Source: Chloroflexia bacterium
Lineage (GTDB): Bacteria; Chloroflexota; Chloroflexia; Thermobaculales; Thermobaculaceae
Length of the DNA: 36,952 nt
Assembly: GCA_030446765.1 (NCBI GenBank)
Contig: JAUJMR010000011.1
Coordinates: 1 to 36,952, forward strand
Direction of reading: 5' to 3'
In this document: piece after piece, positions 17,738-25,331 of the stretch
How positions within the stretch are numbered: position 1 is the stretch's first letter
Layout of the letters: every line of letters starts with the position of its first letter
Translations under genes and position numbers: made by a program
Notes under the pieces: generated by a model
What the model was told of the DNA's origin: nothing
The model's input: the letters and a program-made list of their open reading frames with translations, nothing else
The model's database searches: none

Positions 17738-17808
17738 ATTCCTGAAGCTAGAGGCCAGCCCATATGGTGTCGATAACCTTCCTTCATCTAGTGGCGATGC
17801 AATCCATG

Positions 17809-18123
17809 CTAATCGCAGCTCCCCCGCCTCCCGGTGCCTTGCGACTGAGGCAACGCCACAACGCCCCGCATTATGGCAGGTGGTTGCCGGCACCGCAAAG
17901 CAACGCCGGTGTCTCGGCGCGGCCGGCCGCACGCGCGGCGCAGCAGCCCGATCGTCTCCCTGTCGGCGGTGTCCTCGATCGCGGGCCTGAGCTCGCGTGT
18001 GGTCAGGGTGTCGGGGGCTTTGTCCAGGACGGCCAGCACCCGTTCCAGGGCCGCCGCCCGTATCGCTTTCGCCTGTGCGCGCGTACACGCCCGCGCCTTG
18101 CGATCCCTTCGCTCTGTCCGCAT
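17809..18123 (-). CDS. Small basic hypothetical protein
   Basis: Not recognised. The ATG at 18123 has a strong GGAGGCGAGCG ribosome site (ACAAGGAGGCGAGCG). The N-terminus MRTERRDRKARACTRAQAKA is very basic, then IRAAALERVLAVLDKAPDTL and ETIGLLRRACGRPRRDTG are predicted helical. About 104 residues. The C-terminal third looks less protein-like, so a frameshift there is possible. It lies downstream of the secreted MPDTGAGG gene, beyond a terminator-like hairpin. Confidence 0.45.
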   Translation of the reverse strand: MRTERRDRKARACTRAQAKAIRAAALERVLAVLDKAPDTLTTRELRPAIEDTADRETIGLLRRACGRPRRDTGVALRCRQPPAIMRGVVALPQSQGTGRRGSCD

Positions 18124-18194
18124 CGCTCGCCTCCTTGTGTCGTGGCCGATGGTGACACCAAAGTACGCGCACCGATGCCAGTGGCACAGAGAGA

Positions 18195-18210
18195 CCGCCC
18201 CGGAGGGCGG
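18195..18210 (-). terminator. Short GC hairpin after the secreted protein gene
   Basis: CCGCCC-CGGA-GGGCGG forms a 6-bp stem with a tetraloop, 36 bases past the stop at 18246. On the minus strand a pyrimidine-rich TCTCTCTGTG follows. A plausible terminator. Confidence 0.45.
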
Positions 18211-18245
18211 CCTATGTTCGTTCAGTTTGCTGTGTAGTTCGAGCT

Positions 18246-18793
18246 TTATCTCTGTCGGAGCACGGCGAAGCCCGCGCCGACGAGCATGGTCAGCCCGGCG
18301 GCCGCGGTGCCAACGGGGATCGTCGCGCGGTGCCAAGCCACCAGCGCCGGTGTCGGGCATGCCTCCTGGCCGTCATCCTGATCGTCGTCGCTGGTCGTCA
18401 GATCGCCCAGGCGCGGCCCTATGCCAGCGGCCTCTTCACAGGTCGGTGTGACGTTCCTACGGAGGTGTACACTGTGGCGCTCTCGTTCAGCTCGTTGTTG
18501 AAGATGTTGTACTGCTGGCCTCCTCAGCGCCGATGTCTATGCGCACGGTGTCCCCGCTGCAACCGTGACATCGAGACTGCCTCGGGATCACCGTCTGGCT
18601 CCTCGGAGCTCGTGACGCCGGTCACAGTTATGCTCGCATCGGTGGCGTTGTTGACGGTGACGCCTTCAGGGTCGTTGTCGCAGTCGAGCGTGACGGTGAT
18701 GTTGCCGGTTTGTGCGAGGACCGGGACCGCCAGCATCATCAGGAGCGCCATTGCCATCAGTAGTGATCGTAGCGTATTCAAGAGTCTCTCCAT
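18246..18793 (-). pseudogene. Secreted protein with signal peptide and MPDTGAGG membrane anchor, frameshifted
   Basis: The ATG at 18793 begins LLNTLRSLLMAMALLMMLAV then PVLAQTG, a classical signal peptide with an AQ cleavage site. The mature part has NITVTLDCDNDPEGVTVNNA then TDASITVTGVTSSEEPDGD, an extracellular beta-rich style. After one or more shifts, the C-terminus is MPDTGAGGLAPR, then TIPVGTAAAGLTMLVGAGFA and VLRQR. This is a xPxTG-like motif, hydrophobic span and basic tail, the layout of sortase sorting signals. About 183 codons. A decayed relative of its 5' half lies near 20000-20266, and another MPDTGAGG protein is at 27544. The function is unknown; it is probably exported and membrane- or wall-attached. 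Confidence 0.6.
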
Positions 18794-19038
18794 TCTCTAC
18801 CACTCTACTATCCGCGCATCCGGCCTCCCCCGCTCCTCTCCACCGAGGATGGCTCTCGGCACGGTGCGGCATTATAGACGGGTTGACAGAAAGGCACAAC
18901 AAGAGACCGGCCGCGCCGACCTTAGGTATTCTCGTTGCTCGTTTGCGGGTGTGGGGTACGGGTGCAGGCACGGAGACCTGCCCCTACGCCCCCTCCACGA
19001 CGGCGATCTCCTCCGCCGGTGCCTGCTATGGCAGGCGG
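18794..19038. other. Gap with a family A repeat
   Basis: It contains TTCTCGTTGCTCGTTTGCGG near 18930, a string seen in several other gaps, then family A copy 3. No gene is seen. Confidence 0.5.
18964..18988. repeat. Palindromic repeat, family A copy 3
   Basis: GCAGGCACGGAGACCTGCCC then CTACG. Together with the following CCCCCTCCACGACGGCGA stretch and the mazF 3' end, it forms a block also present at 10325-10482. Confidence 0.75.
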
Positions 19039-19391
19039 TTAGCGGAGGTGGAACAAGAACCGGAGCCGTTCATCGACCTCCGCCGTGCCCTGAGACAGAA
19101 CGCCGAGCTGTCGCTGTATGAGAGCGTAGTAACCGTCATGAGTCGGTGCAGCCGCAGCGTTGAGGCCACCCGCAGACCGCTGCTGGCAAAGTCCGGATGC
19201 CCTGTGTCCAGGGCGAGGTCGCTGGGCAGCGGTTCCTTGCGGCTAGTGATGAAGGAGCACGACGTGCCTGTGCGGGCCGATGGGATCCGTCAGGCACACA
19301 GCCGGGCGTGCCTTTGTTGCGGACAGGTCGTCGAACGGGAAGGGGACGAGGACGACCCTACCCCGCGTCGTCCATCGAGAGGGTGTAGATA
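19039..19391 (-). pseudogene. MazF/PemK-type toxin, frameshifted
   Basis: This is an mRNA-interferase-family toxin read across frames. The signature is RGRVVLVPFPFDDLSATKAR then PAVCL, the PemK/MazF opening strand and loop. A shift near 19245 gives SFITSRKEPLPSDLALDTGH, then PDFASSGLRVASTLRLHRLM. A shift near 19130 gives YALIQRQLGVLSQGTAEVDE then RLRFLFHLR and the stop at 19039. The order and spacing match the family of about 110-120 residues. No clean start codon is in phase; ATG at about 19389 is one base out. It follows the antitoxin-like frame closely. As it stands it would be inactive unless the shifts are read errors. Confidence 0.7.
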
Positions 19392-19611
19392 TCCTCCTGC
19401 GGATCGTCGAAATGCCAGGATTGCTCGCCGCCGCGCGGAGCCACTCTATATCCCCCTGCTCGGCCCGGCGTTCCTCTTGCGCCGTGTCCGGCACGAGGAT
19501 AATGACCCGCACTCGGCTCGGGCCGCTGATCGGGACGTCCTCATCAAGATGCAGGCGGTGCTGCTCATCGACGGTCCCGGAGATCTCTATGGCTCTCAGG
19601 TCTGCGCTCAC
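19392..19611 (-). CDS. Antitoxin-like protein of a MazEF-type module, frameshifted near its end
   Basis: A GTG at 19611 starts VSADLRAIEISGTVDEQHRL then HLDEDVPISGPSRVRVIILV, an antitoxin type found upstream of MazF toxins in Chloroflexota and cyanobacteria. The middle is EERRAEQGDIEWLRAAASNP. After a shift near 19420 the natural end is FDDPQEDIYTLSMDDAG and stop. About 75 residues. The N-terminal part would contact DNA or form the dimer, and the acidic C-terminus would wrap the toxin; this is family inference. The gene is immediately upstream of the toxin, the usual order. Confidence 0.6.
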
Positions 19612-19849
19612 GATGCCTCACTCAGCGTCCGCAGATCGCCGACTTCGTACAGGTTGACTTTACCACCGCTCACCGTAAGCGACTCGCACAAATGTGACGG
19701 TATCGCTTGGCCGTTCACCGACTCCGGCATCCAACCACGACCAAGAGTATGAATAGTGTTCGCCCAGAAGGGTTGCGGATACTTCAGTGCCGATGGTCAC
19801 CCATGCGTTCGATATCCGCGAACGACGGCAACTCGTGACGTGATGCCTA
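19612..19849. other. Gap upstream of the toxin-antitoxin module
   Basis: It should contain the module's promoter on the minus strand, but no strong -35/-10 pair was found. No gene is recognised. Confidence 0.35.
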
Positions 19850-20266
19850 GTGGTGCAGCGGATGGTAGTTTGTCACGCTTCATCAGGGTGGTCGCGTACT
19901 CGTTTGATCTGCCGTCGGTCGCGTTTGAATCCTGCGGCGTCCGCGCCTCCGCGATGCGGTTGTCAGCATCCGCTCCACCAGCGCCACCATTCGGTCTCAG
20001 CGCCGATGTCTTGCGCACGGTGTGCCGCAGCTGCGGACCGTGACATCGACTAAGCATGGCGCTCGCTCAGGATCACCGTCTGGCTCCTCGAGCTCGTGAC
20101 GCCGGTCACGGTTATGCTCGGCGTCGTTGTTGACGGTGACATATAGACGTTAAAGCAGTCGCCTGTCCTTCCAGTCGGGATCGTTGCTAGCAGTGTCACG
20201 GCTTGTGCGAGGACCGGTGACCGCCAGCATCATCAGGAGCGCCATTGCCATCAGTAGTGATCGTCA
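19850..20266 (-). pseudogene. Decayed, 5'-truncated copy of the MPDTGAGG secreted-protein gene
   Basis: Positions about 19990-20266 align on the same strand with 18520-18770. Shared strings include TGACGCCGGTCAC, GTGCGAGGACCGG and CGCCAGCATCATCAGGAGCG then CCATTGCCATCAGTAGTGAT. Many indels and substitutions remove any long frame. At 20263 the similarity stops abruptly: the original continues to its start codon, while this copy runs straight into the methylase gene. It is therefore a truncated duplicate at a recombination junction. Confidence 0.7.
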
Positions 20267-21879
20267 AGATAGTACGGCGGGTTGCCGATCACCGCGTCGA
20301 AGCCGGGACTGTCGCCCGCAAAGACCTCCGGGAAGGCATCCTTCCAATTGAACTCGTTGATGCGGTACTGCTCCTCTCGTCTCATCTGCCCGCTCGCTAC
20401 AGCTCCCGCCCCAGTGAGTTGCCGCACTTATGTTGTCGCCGAGGTATCCGCTTGCCGAGCGTCTCCGCGCTCTCCTCCAGCACCTTCAGCAGCAGCGCGT
20501 CACCTCTACCGCCTGCGGGTCGATGTCCACCCCGAAGATGTTATTGAGCAGGATGCGCTCGCCGGTCGCAGCACTGCCCGCCCGGCCCCTGGTCACCTCC
20601 CTGCGGTGCTTCTCCGGCCCGTCCTCGACGTACCGGTCGCGGTGCCACGTCGGGCTCGTACGCCCCGATGAGGAACGAGCCGGAGCCGCATGCTGGGTCC
20701 ACGATCCGCAGCTTGCTCGCGCCGCCCCGCGGACCGGGCCGCTTGCCTTCGAGCAGCTTGCCGAGCGTGTGCTCGACGATGTAGTCCACGATGTACTTCG
20801 GCGTGTAGTAGACACCGCCCGCCTTGCGAACCTCCGGCTTCTCCTCGATCACCGCCCGGTGCCCCTCGGTGAGGCGGATCACCTTGCCGAGGAACTGCTC
20901 GTATACCTGGCCGAGCACGTCCACGGGCAGCACGCCGAACTCATACGGGCTGTCGGTAATACAGGTGCCGGAGGAAGCGGCTCGTCGTCGATCGAGCGCG
21001 GGGGTGAGGTCGTCGGGCAGGCCAGCGGTCGCGCTCCTGGTCGAAGTGGAACAGGCCGGAGTTGTAGCGCTCGTCCGCCTCCCGGAAAAGCACGCGCAGC
21101 CGGTCGAATCGCCGCCGTTGCCGAGCGCCATCAGGTGGCCATACTCCTCGATGGCGGTCCTCCGCCATCCGCAGGAAGATGACGGTCGATCGTCATCTGC
21201 ACGGCGTAGTTCAGCTCGCGCTGGGAGAGGGCCGGGTTGCGCAGCGCGAGGTTGCGGGCGAGCGCCGCCACTGCTCGATCTCGCGCAGGAACGCCTTGTC
21301 AACCGTCTGCACCCCGCGCTGGGCACGCACCTCGGTCGCGTACTTCTCCAGCGAGCCGCCCATCACCGCCTCGCGCGAGAACGTCTCGGCGATGGTATCC
21401 CACTCGTCCGGGTACGCGTCGTAACGCAGGAAGCGGACGCGGGCGGTGGCGGGGCGGTCGGTCTTCGCGGGCTCGTAGCGGCAGTCGTAGACGGCCAGCT
21501 CCTCGAAGTCACTGAGGATGCTCAGGGGCAGCCTCGCCGTCCAGGCATAGCGGCGCAACTGGAACGCCGGCGCGGTGTCGAGGTCCAGCGGCACGGAGGG
21601 CTTCTTCGCCTCAAGGAAGAACTTGCGCTCGCCGCCGACGCGGAAGGAGTAGTCGGGCGCCTTCGTGCCGCCGCCGACCTTGATGCGGTCCTCGTGGACG
21701 ACATCCTTGTACGCCTCCGGCGCGCCGCTGCGGTTGTCCACATCCCACCCGAGCAGGCGGAACAGCGGGTTGAGGAAGTTGATGCGCAACTCCGTCTCGT
21801 TGTACGAGGCAGACATGTACGAGGCGCGGTTGTCGTGAAAGCGCTCGACCAGATCGTGCAGCTCACCGAGGGCAGCCAT
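20251..21879 (-). pseudogene. Eco57I-type N6-adenine DNA methylase/type IIG R-M enzyme, truncated and frameshifted
   Basis: The start is ATG at 21879 (MAALGELHDLVERFHDNRAS). The N-terminal nuclease-like region has the PD-(D/E)xK pattern: APDYSFRVGGERKFFLEAKK. A helical segment follows (LNYAVQMTIDRVIFLRMAED). Then come VLGQVYEQFLGKVIRLTEGH, GGVYYTPKYIVDYIVEHTLG, SAM motif I IVDPACGSGSFLIGAY, and NNIFGVDIDPQAVEVTR. The catalytic motif IV is FDAVIGNPPYYL, followed at once by a stop. The rest of the methylase and the target-recognition domain are absent, replaced by the truncated secreted-gene copy. At least six frame changes occur between 21290 and 20300. The longest clean part is 21211-21879. 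It is surely non-functional for modification because of the truncation. Confidence 0.8.
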
Positions 21880-21951
21880 ACCGCCTCGCTTTCTCTCGAA
21901 TACTGCGGCACATGATACCCCAGACGCGAGTCATGAGTGATGAGTCGCGAG

Positions 21952-22078
21952 TGATACGCAATCCGGTTGGTCCACACTGCATGTCATCCCGAACGCGGTG
22001 CGAGGTCCATAGCTCATACAACGGATTCCTCGCACGCTCGGAATGACAGATGCCCTACCGTTCAGCCAGACTCCGTAT
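21952..22078. repeat. REP-like palindromic repeat, family B copy 4
   Basis: Near-identical to copy 3: TACGCAATCCGGTTGGTCCA, GTCATCCCGAACGCGGTGCG, CCTCGCACGCTCGGAATGAC, CGTTCAGCCAGACTCCGTAT. Same orientation as copy 3. Confidence 0.85.
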
Positions 22079-22138
22079 GACGAGCACTCGGCAACGGGAG
22101 CAATTCGCCACCCGCTCGTACCGCCGTGGGCGCTCAGG

Positions 22139-22164
22139 TAGGGGCAGGTCTCCGTGCCTGCCCG
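22139..22164. repeat. Palindromic repeat, family A copy 4 (inverted)
   Basis: TAGGGGCAGGTCTCCGTGCC then TGCCCG, the reverse complement of copies 1-3. Confidence 0.75.
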
Positions 22165-22483
22165 CGGGTCGCAGCCGCAGCCTGCCCGCCGGTGTAGGGA
22201 CGACCCACCGGGTCGTCCGGTCCCCTGCAATCCCCACACCCCGAAACGAGAAACGAGAAATGAGAAGGGCCGCGGATATGGGGCGGGCCCGCCACGACCC
22301 ACCCCACATCCGCGTACCGGGAACGGGAGACTACCCCATAATATATGAGAATTATAGTTTTACTAGAAATTCTCGTTGCTCGTTTCTCGTTTCCGTGTGC
22401 CCCCCCTCCCTGGAGTCAGCACCGACGAGCGATGGCGCCCCGCGTCGCGAGTATCGGAACAAGGAGCGGGCGAGCGTGTCAGG

Positions 22484-22511
22484 GTAGAGACGTTATAGAT
22501 AACGTCTCTAC
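22484..22511. repeat. Perfect GTAGAGACGTT palindrome
   Basis: GTAGAGACGTTAT, AG, ATAACGTCTCTAC: 13-base arms around a two-base centre. It is followed by a family C unit (GGGAGCGTTCAACTGAACGC..CACGGTTTCCCGCTGCTCG), so the two are juxtaposed in one mosaic. Confidence 0.75.
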
Positions 22512-22616
22512 GGCTGCCCGTCCAGTGGGAGCGTTCAACTGAACGCCCAGCACCCCCCACGGTTTCCCGCTGCTCGACACCGTGCGCCGACCTCACTCGT
22601 CACTCAGCACTCGCCG

Positions 22617-23795
22617 CTACATCGCGAACGCGGGCTCGTACGACGGCTCGGTGAGGGCGGGGCGGTTCAGGGTGAACGCCTCGATGGGGAAGCGGGTGCG
22701 GCCCTCGGTCGCAAGCTCGCTCGCGATCCGGCCGAGCAGCCCGGCAAACTTGAAGGCGTGCCCCGCGCCGTTGATCACCGTGATCTGCGGCAGGCCGGGG
22801 AGCGTGTCCACCACGAAGTTGCGGTCGGGCGGCATGTCGTACAGGCACGTCTTCGTGTACAGCTCCGGTCCGAGGAAGTCGGGGATGTTCTGCGCGAGGA
22901 ACCGGCGCAGGTCAGCGGCCGCGCGCGGGTTCGGCTCGAACGTGCGGGTGTCCGCGCCGACGACATCGCCGCCAACGTCCTGGCCCGCCTTGGTCGCGAC
23001 CTCACCGTACACCGGGAAGCCGTAGAAGCAGTCGCGCCCCTCGCCGTGCCAGATCCAGATCGGGAAGCGGTCGGCGGCGAAGTCGCGCAGCCGCGGCGAC
23101 TGGAAGTACGTGACCTGCTCCTCCGTCACCGTGATCGGGAGCGTCATCCCGACGTGGCGGAGGATGTCGTTCGTCCAGGCGCCGGAGGTAACGACGAGCC
23201 GCCGCGCGCTGAAGGTGGCGATATCAGTCACGACCTCAACGCCGTCCGCCGTGGGTCGTACGCCGCGCACGGGGGTGTTGTCGAGCACCGTTGCACCGCG
23301 GGCGCGGGCAAGGTTGATGTGCACCGCGTTGGCACGGGCGGCGTCGACGAGCCCGCCGTCCCGCTGGTACACGCCGCGCACGTCCGGGTGCAGCCGGAAC
23401 TGCGGGTAGCGCTCCATGATCTCACCGGCGGAGAGCTCGTCCTGCGGTATGCCGGCCTCCCGCATCGCCGACGCGTACAGGTTGACGAACTTCGGCCCGC
23501 CGTCGCGGACGTGCTCCAGGTCGAGCCCGCCCGTCTTCCAGACCAGCCGCACGCCCGACTCCTCCTCCGCCGCCGCGTACGCCTCGTACGTGTGCGGCGT
23601 GAGGGCGGTGTACTCGGGCGCGTGGTACGAGAGCCGGATGATGCGCGAGTGATCCTGGGAGCCACCGCGAACATGGCCCAGCTCGAAGCGCTCCAGGCCG
23701 AGCACGTCCCCGCCCGCCGCGCGGGCAAGCCAGTACGCCGCGGCGCTGCCGATGCCGCCGCACCCGGCAACGATGTACTCGTACGATATCTTCAC
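22617..23795 (-). CDS. solA: Sarcosine oxidase/N-methyltryptophan oxidase-like flavoenzyme (DAO family)
   Basis: This is a 392-residue FAD-dependent N-methyl amino-acid oxidase. The N-terminal dinucleotide-binding motif is YIVAGCGGIGSAAAYWLARA (GxGxxG at 11-16) followed by VLGLERFELG. Cys317 in TKTCLYDMPPDRNFVVDTLP lies where monomeric sarcosine oxidases attach FAD covalently. The C-terminal NGAGHAFKFAGLLGRIASEL matches the flavin-contacting segment. It oxidises the N-methyl group to formaldehyde and H2O2. The GTG start at 23795 has CAGGAGCG upstream; the long open frame further upstream is antisense to the next gene. It lies 86 bases after the betaine methyltransferase, so the pair plausibly handles betaine-derived methylamines. 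Sarcosine versus other N-methyl amino acids cannot be told. Confidence 0.9.
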   Translation of the reverse strand: MKISYEYIVAGCGGIGSAAAYWLARAAGGDVLGLERFELGHVRGGSQDHSRIIRLSYHAPEYTALTPHTYEAYAAAEEESGVRLVWKTGGLDLEHVRDGGPKFVNLYASAMREAGIPQDELSAGEIMERYPQFRLHPDVRGVYQRDGGLVDAARANAVHINLARARGATVLDNTPVRGVRPTADGVEVVTDIATFSARRLVVTSGAWTNDILRHVGMTLPITVTEEQVTYFQSPRLRDFAADRFPIWIWHGEGRDCFYGFPVYGEVATKAGQDVGGDVVGADTRTFEPNPRAAADLRRFLAQNIPDFLGPELYTKTCLYDMPPDRNFVVDTLPGLPQITVINGAGHAFKFAGLLGRIASELATEGRTRFPIEAFTLNRPALTEPSYEPAFAM

Positions 23796-23819
23796 GCGAC
23801 GCTCCTGTATCGTGCCTGT

Positions 23820-23846
23820 TGTAGAGGCGTTCAATTGATCGTCCCT
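23820..23846. repeat. Family C fragment between the two methyl-metabolism genes
   Basis: TGTAGAGGCGTTCAATTGAT then CGTCCCT: the palindromic head of family C without its tail. It sits inside the presumed operon and could form a hairpin that tunes downstream expression. Confidence 0.55.
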
Positions 23847-23881
23847 GCCAAACGCCCTTGCCGCTTCCGTCCGGGGGCTCC

Positions 23882-24895
23882 CTACTTCGGGGTTACGGCG
23901 GCGGTCACCGCGTGGCCGGAGTCCGTGTGCTGCAGCTCGTAGCCCGAGCGGACCCTGCCGTCCGAGGAACGCCACTGCCGCTCCTCGGCGGAGAGCTTGC
24001 CGAGCGCCCGCGCCATCTCGCGCGTGTGCACCGCCACCGCGCCGCAGCACGTGCCCAGGTAGTTGATGCCCATGTCCCGCGCACGGACCGCGAACTCGCC
24101 AAACACGGAGCGGGGGAGCTGCATCGGATCGAGCGCGAGCGGGAAGCCGGAAGAGGAGACGAAGTTCGGATACTCGGGGTGGCTGTGATACCCGGCGGGC
24201 TGGCAGGCGACATAACAGGACACGGCATCGCGCACCTCCTGGAGGAGCGGCAGGGTCGTCTCCGGGTCGCGCAAACAGTTGAGCCCGACGATGTCCGCGC
24301 CGGCGGCCTCGAGCCTGCGGGCGCACTCCGCCTGGGTGTAGCCCTCCAGGGAGCGGGGGTTGTTGTCGGGCGCCATCGTGACCATCACCGGCAGTCCGGT
24401 CTGCTTCGCGGCCTCGACGGCGACGAGCGCCTCGCCCAGGTAGGAGTACGTCTCGCCGATGACGAAGTCGATGCCCTCCTCCATCTGGAGCGCGAGCTGC
24501 TGCTCGAACAAGGCACGGACGCGGTCGGCGGAGGATAGGTCGTCGGGGTCGTACTCCCACGTGTTGGAGATGTTGCCCGCGACGAGCACGTCGCCCTCGG
24601 CGGCGACCTGTCGGGCGATGCGCACGGCGGCGCGGTTGATCTCGTCCACCTTACCCTCGAGGCCGACGGTCGCCAGCTTCGCCTCCGATGCGTAGTACGT
24701 GAGGGTCTGGAGCACCTCGGCCCCGGCGTGCATGAACTCGCGGTGCAGTTCGGCGAGCGCCTCGGGGTTGCTGATGCTCACCTCCGGCGTGAACGGCCCG
24801 GCCTGCACGTACCCGCGCTTCTCGAGCTCGAGGAGATACCCCCCGTCGCCCAGGACGACGCCTTCGGAGAGTTGTTCAAGAATCGGTTTCGGCAT
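23882..24895 (-). CDS. Betaine-homocysteine S-methyltransferase-like enzyme
   Basis: This is a 337-residue Zn-dependent homocysteine methyltransferase (PF02574). The opening LEQLSEGVVLGDGGYLLELE then KRGYVQAGPFTPE closely follows betaine-homocysteine methyltransferases (GDGGF..LEKRGYVKAGPWTPE), as do EVLQTLTYYASEAKL and CQPAGYHSHPEYPN. The Zn ligands are Cys207 (GLNCL) and Cys283-Cys284 (GTCCGA). The reaction would move a methyl group from glycine betaine to homocysteine, giving dimethylglycine and methionine. The start ATG at 24895 has AGGGAG upstream. The gene is first in a pair with the sarcosine-oxidase-like gene. A less specific MmuM-type homocysteine methyltransferase is the alternative. 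Confidence 0.9.
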   Translation of the reverse strand: MPKPILEQLSEGVVLGDGGYLLELEKRGYVQAGPFTPEVSISNPEALAELHREFMHAGAEVLQTLTYYASEAKLATVGLEGKVDEINRAAVRIARQVAAEGDVLVAGNISNTWEYDPDDLSSADRVRALFEQQLALQMEEGIDFVIGETYSYLGEALVAVEAAKQTGLPVMVTMAPDNNPRSLEGYTQAECARRLEAAGADIVGLNCLRDPETTLPLLQEVRDAVSCYVACQPAGYHSHPEYPNFVSSSGFPLALDPMQLPRSVFGEFAVRARDMGINYLGTCCGAVAVHTREMARALGKLSAEERQWRSSDGRVRSGYELQHTDSGHAVTAAVTPK

Positions 24896-25081
24896 GTGAT
24901 GACTCCCTGATCGGTGATGGATTTAACATTGGCATATTGACATACACAAGGTACCAAAAACGGGCCGAAGGTTGCCGCGCGGAGCTGGGCAAGAGCGCAA
25001 CGAGCAACGAGAAAAGAGTCGCGAGTAACGAGCGATGAGCAACGGGCGCGATCCGGGACCGTAGGGGCGTTCAACTGATGC

Positions 25082-25205
25082 AGACTCCGGCTGAACGGTA
25101 ATGCATCTGTCATTCCGAGCCTGCGAGGAATCCGTGCTCCAAGTCGATGGACTCCTCCTTCCGTTCGGGATGACACGCACCACGGTCCAAGCGAATTGCG
25201 TATCA
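25082..25205. repeat. REP-like palindromic repeat, family B copy 5
   Basis: Opposite orientation to copies 3 and 4: AGACTCCGGCTGAACGGTAA, CTGTCATTCCGAGCCTGCGA, then TTCGGGATGACACGC, and the end CGAATTGCGTATC. Confidence 0.8.
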
Positions 25206-25249
25206 ACACCCGACACCTGCCCACAGGCAGACGTTGCCACTGTGCCGTG

Positions 25250-25276
25250 CAGGGGCAGGTCTCCGTGCCTGCCCCC
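25250..25276. repeat. Palindromic repeat, family A copy 5 (inverted)
   Basis: CAGGGGCAGGTCTCCGTGCC then TGCCCCC; the arms GGGGCAGG and CCTGCCCC are complementary. Confidence 0.75.
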
Positions 25277-25331
25277 GAGCCCATGTAAGGACTCAACCCT
25301 CCTACCCGCCGCTAGGCAGCCGCGTGGCCGG

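Larger units (their letters stand above)
21880..22616. other. Repeat-rich intergenic region
   Basis: About 740 bases without a gene. In order it has a GAGTCATGAGTGATGAGTCG string, family B copy 4, family A copy 4, a CGAGAAACGAGAAATGAG string, an AT-rich patch at 22333-22375, TTCTCGTTGCTCGTTTCTCG, a perfect GTAGAGACGTT palindrome, and a family C unit. It separates the broken R-M gene from the intact solA-like gene. Confidence 0.7.
24896..25331. other. Repeat-rich intergenic region
   Basis: It has a string of CGAG/GAGCAACG-type units (24998-25045), a family C head (25062-25078), family B copy 5 and family A copy 5. The first 60 bases, upstream of the betaine methyltransferase, are AT-richer (TTTAACATTGGCATATTGAC near 24922) and may hold its promoter. 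Confidence 0.6.

Noticed and set aside
20824-21915. Open frame of 363 codons on the plus strand
   Set aside because: Antisense to the methylase, whose PD-ExK, PACGSGSF and NPPY motifs define the minus strand as coding.
22333-22375. Origin or phage attachment site in the AT-rich patch
   Set aside because: It is only about 40 bases, with no DnaA-box cluster, iterons or flanking direct repeats; a promoter or repeat edge is simpler.
22758-23942. Open frame of 394 codons on the plus strand
   Set aside because: It is an exact antisense shadow of the intact sarcosine-oxidase-like gene; it has no motif and an Arg/Val-rich composition typical of such frames.
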